From assembly GCA_964503685.1 (NCBI GenBank), contig CAZDAW010000065.1, positions 1-19,404 on the forward strand: 19,404 bases of DNA, read 5' to 3'. The translations under genes and the position numbers were made by a program. The number at the start of each line of letters is the position of its first letter. Position 1 is the stretch's first letter. Positions 14,583 through 19,404 of this stretch are shown here, piece after piece. The notes beneath the pieces are model-generated. The model was not told the DNA's origin, made no database searches, and worked only from the letters and a program-made list of their open reading frames with translations. Origin of the DNA: CAZDAW01 sp964503685 (GTDB taxonomy: Bacteria > Chloroflexota > Anaerolineae > Anaerolineales > Anaerolineaceae).

Positions 14583-15284
14583 ATGAAAATAGCCATCGTT
14601 GAAGATAACCTTACAGACAGCAAAATACTTGAAGCATTATTAAAGCAGTTTTTTCTGAGTAAAAATATTCCACTGACGCTGGAAACCTATACAAGCGGAG
14701 AGGATATCCTCGTGGAATGGCCGCTCGAATTTGACATTGTCTTTCTGGATATCCAGATGGATAAATTGAACGGCATTGAAGTTGCCTCGAATATCCGCGA
14801 AACAAACGAACGGGTTATCATTGTTTTCATTACCAACAACCCGCAATACTCCCTAATGGGATATTCCGTAGAAGCGCTCGATTATATCATCAAGCCAATC
14901 ACGAAAGAATTTTTGGAGCGGACGCTCAATAAAGCCATCCGCCGGCTGGGAGAATTGGATCGGCAATGCCTCACCATCCACAACAATGACGGCTATTTCG
15001 TGTTAAATCCCAGAGATATCTATTACATTGAAGTAAAGAATCGGAAGTTGGTGATCTATACCAGCGCTGGCCCGATCACCTGTCTCAAGACCCTGCAATC
15101 GATGGAAGAGCAGTTGCCGAATACCTTCTTCCGCTGCCACAGCGCCTTTTTGATCAATATCAATGCGGTGGAATCGGTGAAAGGCACTTATGCTGTTGTC
15201 GCCGGAATGCTGATTCCCATCAGCAAACACCGGCGGAAAGATTTTATCAGCCTCCTGACAGCCACAATCGGGGAGAGAATATGA
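14583..15284 (+). CDS. LytTR-family response regulator
   Basis: This protein of 233 residues has a receiver domain (about 1-120) with Glu7-Asp8, phospho-acceptor Asp56 (FLDIQMDKLNG) and Lys104 (YIIKPI). The LytTR DNA-binding domain (about 140-230) shows the family's IYYIEVKNRKLVIYT strand and FFRCHSAFLIN..V stretch. The start codon has only a poor ribosome site, while the promoter before it has a perfect extended -10. The stop overlaps the start of the sensor kinase by ATGA. LytTR regulators usually control exported proteins, peptides or metabolite transport. The closest plausible targets are its own operon and the Tat flavoprotein 1.3 kb away, on the strength of similar upstream repeats. Confidence 0.94.
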   Translation: MKIAIVEDNLTDSKILEALLKQFFLSKNIPLTLETYTSGEDILVEWPLEFDIVFLDIQMDKLNGIEVASNIRETNERVIIVFITNNPQYSLMGYSVEALDYIIKPITKEFLERTLNKAIRRLGELDRQCLTIHNNDGYFVLNPRDIYYIEVKNRKLVIYTSAGPITCLKTLQSMEEQLPNTFFRCHSAFLININAVESVKGTYAVVAGMLIPISKHRRKDFISLLTATIGERI

Positions 15285-16621
15285 ACGAGCTGTTGCGCCT
15301 CGGAGAAACCCTGTTCGCTCCGCTGATCATGTCTCTTTCGGATATGCTGCTGCTGTTGTATTTGTGCGGCGATTGCTGGGATGAGATTCGCAAGAGGAAA
15401 TATTGGGTCTTCTGGTTTACGCTGTCGCTCCTCGCTCTGGTGGCAACGCAATTGATCTTCAACGGAGAGACCATCCCACGGACGAATTTCCTGATTTTTT
15501 ATACCCTTCATTTTCTGATCCTGTTATTCTTTTCCGGCAAGAGCACTACCTCGCCGCTCAGCGCCCGGTTTTATCTTGTTCTGCTGTCCGTTCTGGCAAA
15601 TGATGTTTGTCTGATCCTGTTGATCGGGTTATCCTGGCCGCTATTCAACTTCGATTATCTTGACATGGGGACTTTCCCGGCCAGGGTTATTGCCCACTTC
15701 ATTCTGCTGGCCATGAAAATTGGCGCCACAATTGTCATCAAAAAACAGACCCGCAAGCAAATATACGGCATCGAGAGCGTTTTTCAAGCCTTTATTATTA
15801 TCCTCCCGGCATTACCTTACTTTTTCCTGCGCGGTTTTGCTTTTCTTTTCAGAATCAGTCCAACCGATGTTCCATTGATGATCCATTATATCAATATATT
15901 ATTTGGAATATTCGCTTTGATCAATATGATCATCAACGAGCAGTTATCTTATCGAATCAGGCAGCATGATCTTATGCGGGTAGAAAACCTGATAAAAAAA
16001 CAATACGACCATTACCAGAGCACCCTCAATGCCATCGAAACCGTCAACCGCAAATACCACGACTTGCGTCATATCTTACGCGGTATTGAATCGATGCATT
16101 CCGTTTCTGAAATCAAAGCATTCATTAAAACCTTTGAAGATGAGATTCAGGATTATGAACTGATCTTTAACACCGGTAATAAAACGTTGGATGTTATTCT
16201 TTCTGAAAAGGTTCAGGAATCAAAAGACAAAGGCGCGCAGGTGCATGTTCATGCTGACGGGCAGGATTGGAATGCAATCAGAGATACCGACATTGCCACG
16301 ATCTTCGGGAACGCGCTGGATAACGCCATTGAGAATACGGAAAGAAACAGCGACCCGTCAACCCGGTTGATCGATGTGCGCACAGGCCGGGTTAACGGCA
16401 TGCTGGTTGCCCGGTTCGAAAATCCATACACGCATACGCTGGTGAAAAAACAATCGAAATGGATCAGCACCAAATCAGAAACCCAGGGTCATGGGTATGG
16501 CCTGCAAAGCATTGAGATGGTGGTAAAGAAATATGGCGGGGAGATGGATATCAATACGGATAATGGTTTGTTTATCCTGACGGTTATCATCCCTGTTTCT
16601 CAAGATCAAAAAGGTAAATAA
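15281..16621 (+). CDS. Membrane GHKL sensor histidine kinase (AgrC/CitA-like architecture)
   Basis: This is a 446-residue protein with six to seven membrane segments in the first about 220 residues, a linker coil, then the kinase core. The phospho-acceptor is probably His260 in KYHDLRHIL, the pattern of LytTR-partnered kinases. The ATPase has its N-box at Asn344 (FGNALDNAIEN) and the glycine-rich lid GHGYGLQSI (403-411), and the protein ends soon after the GHKL fold. A GGGGAGAG site and the ATGA overlap with the regulator gene show translational coupling. The polytopic sensor with little extracytoplasmic sequence suggests detection of a membrane-associated or small ligand, or a peptide. No signal-peptide gene for such a peptide was found beside it. 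Confidence 0.92.
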   Translation: MNELLRLGETLFAPLIMSLSDMLLLLYLCGDCWDEIRKRKYWVFWFTLSLLALVATQLIFNGETIPRTNFLIFYTLHFLILLFFSGKSTTSPLSARFYLVLLSVLANDVCLILLIGLSWPLFNFDYLDMGTFPARVIAHFILLAMKIGATIVIKKQTRKQIYGIESVFQAFIIILPALPYFFLRGFAFLFRISPTDVPLMIHYINILFGIFALINMIINEQLSYRIRQHDLMRVENLIKKQYDHYQSTLNAIETVNRKYHDLRHILRGIESMHSVSEIKAFIKTFEDEIQDYELIFNTGNKTLDVILSEKVQESKDKGAQVHVHADGQDWNAIRDTDIATIFGNALDNAIENTERNSDPSTRLIDVRTGRVNGMLVARFENPYTHTLVKKQSKWISTKSETQGHGYGLQSIEMVVKKYGGEMDINTDNGLFILTVIIPVSQDQKGK

Positions 16622-16824
16622 GCGCGCCAAGGATGCGTTCAATTTCGCCAAACGGCAAATCGGTTTGGCCTGCTTCCGGGCCGGTTCGATCCATGGCGCG
16701 CCGGCGCAGATTTGGGCCGCATGGGCGCTTTACAAAAAAAAACCGAGCCGCAGGAAACGAGAAACGACGTGCGCCATGCCGCGTTAGGTCGGCGCATCCA
16801 AGAGCATTAATCGCTTTTTTCCTG
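16622..16824. other. GC-rich spacer without a recognisable gene
   Basis: The gap between two convergent genes contains a run of nine A (16734-16742), read as nine T on the minus strand, and a short inverted repeat TGCGCC/GGCGCA (16770-16796). The two are about 28 bp apart, too far for a standard terminator, though transcription from the esterase gene may end here. Nothing else was recognised. Confidence 0.4.
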
Positions 16825-17802
16825 TTACTTCAGTCCCATCATGAACTGGAAGGTTTTATCGCTGAAGCCCGGCAAGATCTCGTGGTCGTAATCGGGGTAG
16901 ATGACCATCGTTTTCTTTGAATTTATTTTGTTATACGCCGCAAATTGCGAGGACGGCGGACAGGTCACGTCCATCAAACCGATTCCCCACAGAATTTCTG
17001 CCCTGATGCGCGGCGCCAGGTTTTGAATATCGATGTATCCGAGCTTCTCAAAAACAGCTTCTTCGTGTTCGTGGGTGGGGTCGAAGGATCGGAAATACTC
17101 CCGCAATTCCAGGTACGCCAGGTGCCCCTGATCCATTGACCATACCCGTTGATAATCGCTGAGGAACGGGTACACCGGGGCAGCTTTTTTGATGCGCGGT
17201 TCGAGGGCAGCGCAGGCGACGGTCAGCGCCCCGCCCTGGCTGCCGCCAAGCGCTCCCACTCTTTCCGGGTCAACCTCAGGCATTTCCATCACGATTTTTG
17301 CCAGTTGGGCAGTATCGAGCATCACCTGCCTGAACATCAGCTTTTCGGGGCAGCCCTTCAGAGCGTCATCCAGCCCGCGGATGATGTGCCCGTGCAGCGT
17401 ATTCCCCGTGACGTTCCCCGTATCTTCAGACGACCCACCCTGCCCGCGGCAATCCATAGCGGCAACCGTGAAGCCCTGGGCGACGTATCCCAGTTTATCC
17501 ACCCAGTCGCCGGCGTTTCCCGTATATCCATGGAACATGAGAATGGCCGGATGAGGGGTGCGGGCGCCTTTGGGGCGCAGCAACTTGGAATGAATTCGGG
17601 CGCCCCCAACACCTGTAAAGAACAGTTCAAAGCACTCACACCCATCAGCCTGAAAACCGGCGGGGATCAGCTCGATTTTCGGGTCGATGGAATTCATTTC
17701 CCTGATTCCTTTTTCCCAATAGGCGTCAAAATCTGCCGGTTTGGGATTAATTCCCTGATAACTGGTCAATTGTTCGAGCGGTAAATCAAAAGTCAACGGC
17801 AT
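16825..17802 (-). CDS. CE7-family acetyl esterase (acetyl xylan esterase / cephalosporin-C deacetylase)
   Basis: At 325 residues it is the usual length for CE7. The N-terminus (MPLTFDLPLEQLTSYQG) matches this family, followed by an oxyanion HG at 91-92, the family-specific RGQGG at 119-123 and the nucleophile elbow GGSQGG with Ser188. The probable triad partners are Asp278 in LMDVTCPPS and His307 in DYDHE. It removes acetyl groups from small acetylated sugars and oligosaccharides. There is no signal peptide, so it acts in the cytoplasm, probably as a hexamer like other members. A GGAG site lies six bases before the start. It follows the phosphorylase gene on the same strand after 128 bp and probably forms a carbohydrate-use unit with it. 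Confidence 0.93.
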   Translation of the reverse strand: MPLTFDLPLEQLTSYQGINPKPADFDAYWEKGIREMNSIDPKIELIPAGFQADGCECFELFFTGVGGARIHSKLLRPKGARTPHPAILMFHGYTGNAGDWVDKLGYVAQGFTVAAMDCRGQGGSSEDTGNVTGNTLHGHIIRGLDDALKGCPEKLMFRQVMLDTAQLAKIVMEMPEVDPERVGALGGSQGGALTVACAALEPRIKKAAPVYPFLSDYQRVWSMDQGHLAYLELREYFRSFDPTHEHEEAVFEKLGYIDIQNLAPRIRAEILWGIGLMDVTCPPSSQFAAYNKINSKKTMVIYPDYDHEILPGFSDKTFQFMMGLK

Positions 17803-17856
17803 AGGCGTCTCCAGATAATCAATATGAGTTCTTCTTCAAAGGTTTCAATATTATAT

Positions 17857-17930
17857 TAACGCGAATTCAGGATTAAGAAAACCGGGCTGCATATCTGTCG
17901 CTGCAAGAAATCGCTTCGCTCTTTCTTTTG
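17857..17930 (+). repeat. Decayed remnant of element A (copy 3)
   Basis: TAACGCGAATTCAGGATTA (17857-17875) matches the terminal repeat of element A copy 1 at 16 of 19 positions. The next about 55 bp keep faint traces of its interior (TGTCGCTGCAAGAAATCGC region) before running directly into the phosphorylase stop codon at 17931. The other end is missing, so the insertion may have replaced the original 3' flank of the phosphorylase gene. Confidence 0.5.
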
Positions 17931-19400
17931 TCAAATGATATGGAATGGCTGCCCCGATTCAGGATCAATCGAAGAGAGATCGACGCTGATCGTTTTCAGG
18001 TCTATCTTTAGTTTCGCCTGCGAATGATCTTTCGTCCAGGTGATGGATACTTCGTGGTCGCTGCACGGGTCAAATTCACACACGCCATCAAATGCGGGGC
18101 AGGTGTTTCTGAACTCGATCAGGCGCATCAACCGCTTGACAATCGGGCGTTCAATTTCCTGCTCAATTTCCTGCAGGGTATAAGAATGCCTGTTTATCTC
18201 GCGCCCTTCGCCAGAAAGTTGAACTGCGGCGAAATCGTTTTTGCCGGCCAGCATGCCGACATAATAAATTTGAGGGATGCCCGGCGTAAATAATTGTATT
18301 GCCCTCGCGGCAAAATAAGCGTCGTCATCCTCGCCCAGCATCGAGTAATAAGTGCCGCGAATCTGATGAACATCGAAGCCGTCGGCGTCTTTGTGCTTTG
18401 GAGATAAAACCCGGCTCAGGTTCGCTCCTCTTTGCAGACAAACATCAATGATCCGCCTGACTCCCTCGGAATCGTAATAACCGTTCAAATCGGGTTTTAC
18501 CGGGATGCCATCATGGCAGTCCAGCATCGTATATTGATGAAGCGGCCGCTCCTTCAGGTACGCTTTCAGCTTCCGGCTGTTTTTCTCCAGCAAGGCTTCA
18601 AGGATGAAATAAGGCAGCATGAAGTCATAGATCCAGAAATCGCGTCTGGATAATTCGAGTTGGGTCGAAAATTCGGCATGGACCTCTGGCAGCAGGTCAA
18701 TGGCGTTGTTCGCCGCGGTCGATTTCATCCAGTCCATGAATTCGAAGATATCGGGCGCGACGAAAAAGCAGGAAGTGCCCGGCTTTTTGATTACATAACC
18801 AACTGCATCCAATCGGATGGATTTAACGCCGTTGAGCGAAAAGTGTTCGATGATCTTCGTGAATAACTCTCTGGCGGCGCGGGAATTGACATTCACGTCG
18901 ATCTGGTCTGAAGGGGTCGTTTTGCCAAACGTAGTCCACAGCGTTTTTTTCTCTTTCCTGTCGCCGACCAGAAAATCTGAATACGGCAACGCTCTTCTTA
19001 AGAAGATTCTGTCCAGGTCTTCTTCGCTAAGTTTTCCACCCGGCCAGACTTTTTCGACGTCAAGGAACATATCGGCGTACGGGGAATTCGACCCGTTCCT
19101 GAGGTAATCCAAAAAACAGGCAGAAGTGGACGAGATATGATTGACCATCAAATCCAGCATCAGGTCATATTTCTGGCCAAGCTGCCGGATATCTTCCCAA
19201 TCGCCAAATTTTGGATCAATTTCAAAATACGTAATCGGCGAATACCCCCGATCGCCAGTTGAGGGATAGGGCGGCAGCAGATGCACGCCGCCCTGAAATA
19301 AATTTTTAAAATGGTTATCCAGAACAAAATGAAGGGTCTTAAGATCTCCCCCCAGGGAATCAGGGTATGTAATGATTTGGACTTTATTCTTGGGGGTCAT
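17931..19400 (-). CDS. GH13_18 sucrose phosphorylase / sucrose 6F-phosphate phosphorylase
   Basis: This 489-residue glycoside phosphorylase cleaves a sucrose-type bond with phosphate to give alpha-glucose-1-phosphate. The family N-terminus (NKVQIITYPDSLGGDLKTL) is followed by GGVHLLPPYPSTGDRGYSP, the nucleophile Asp198 in RLDAVGY, the acid/base Glu239 in PEVHAE, and His296-Asp297 in MLDCHDGIP. The C-terminal stretch PGIPQIYYVGMLAGKNDF is typical of subfamily GH13_18. The wording resembles, from memory, the clade of sucrose 6'-phosphate phosphorylases of clostridia (PSSGDRG, CHDGIPVKPDL) more than the bifidobacterial sucrose phosphorylases; glucosylglycerate-type enzymes of the same subfamily are also possible. 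The start is at 19400, four bases from the window edge, so the ribosome site cannot be seen. Cytoplasmic, with no signal peptide. Confidence 0.9.
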   Translation of the reverse strand: MTPKNKVQIITYPDSLGGDLKTLHFVLDNHFKNLFQGGVHLLPPYPSTGDRGYSPITYFEIDPKFGDWEDIRQLGQKYDLMLDLMVNHISSTSACFLDYLRNGSNSPYADMFLDVEKVWPGGKLSEEDLDRIFLRRALPYSDFLVGDRKEKKTLWTTFGKTTPSDQIDVNVNSRAARELFTKIIEHFSLNGVKSIRLDAVGYVIKKPGTSCFFVAPDIFEFMDWMKSTAANNAIDLLPEVHAEFSTQLELSRRDFWIYDFMLPYFILEALLEKNSRKLKAYLKERPLHQYTMLDCHDGIPVKPDLNGYYDSEGVRRIIDVCLQRGANLSRVLSPKHKDADGFDVHQIRGTYYSMLGEDDDAYFAARAIQLFTPGIPQIYYVGMLAGKNDFAAVQLSGEGREINRHSYTLQEIEQEIERPIVKRLMRLIEFRNTCPAFDGVCEFDPCSDHEVSITWTKDHSQAKLKIDLKTISVDLSSIDPESGQPFHII

Positions 19401-19404
19401 TTGT

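Noticed and set aside
17149..17784. 211-residue plus-strand frame opposite the acetyl esterase gene
   Set aside because: Antisense shadow of a conserved CE7 enzyme with complete catalytic triad.

Overview
The window reads as a stretch of chromosome from an anaerobic or facultative, probably heterotrophic bacterium. Nothing in it fixes the taxon. A moderately AT-rich left half, many short palindromic intergenic repeats, a Tat-exported flavoprotein of the fumarate-reductase-like superfamily and a GH13_18 phosphorylase would suit a Chloroflexota (Anaerolineae-like) or clostridial lineage; this is a low-confidence guess. No rRNA, tRNA, CRISPR array, transposase or phage gene was seen.

Left part (1-11.1 kb), nearly all on the minus strand. 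Two paralogous membrane-bound alpha/beta hydrolases (169-1971 and 9118-10881) bracket a glycerol-phosphate-like cluster. In transcription order the cluster holds a broken glycerol kinase remnant (8780-8950), an FAD-dependent glycerol-3-phosphate dehydrogenase (6330-7994), and a three-gene operon of PAS histidine kinase, NarL-type response regulator and FGGY carbohydrate kinase (5519-2346). The FGGY kinase looks like GlpK overall but lacks several residues that bind glycerol in GlpK. The dehydrogenase gene sits inside a nested arrangement of inverted repeats: a roughly 200-bp TA-flanked MITE-like element (A) outside and a REP-like palindromic unit (B) inside, in the order A, B, B, gene, inverted B, inverted A.

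Middle part (11.4-16.6 kb), more GC-rich. A Tat-signal lipoprotein flavoenzyme (11445-13277, plus) converges on a HemW/HemN-like protein (13357-14400, minus) that has lost the radical-SAM cysteine motif. Divergent from the latter is a LytTR response regulator and membrane GHKL sensor kinase pair (14583-16621, plus). Short LytTR-like direct repeats next to -10 boxes lie in front of both the regulator and the flavoprotein, so the kinase/regulator pair may control the flavoenzyme.

Right part (16.8-19.4 kb), minus strand: a sucrose/sucrose-6-phosphate phosphorylase (19400-17931, at the window edge) followed by a CE7 acetyl esterase (17802-16825), a small carbohydrate-use unit. A decayed copy of element A separates them.

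The clearest oddities are the cysteine-less HemW-like protein beside a dedicated two-component system, the glycerol kinase relic paired with a non-canonical FGGY kinase, the nested inverted repeats around the dehydrogenase gene, and a hairpin-containing block conserved upstream of both hydrolase paralogs.
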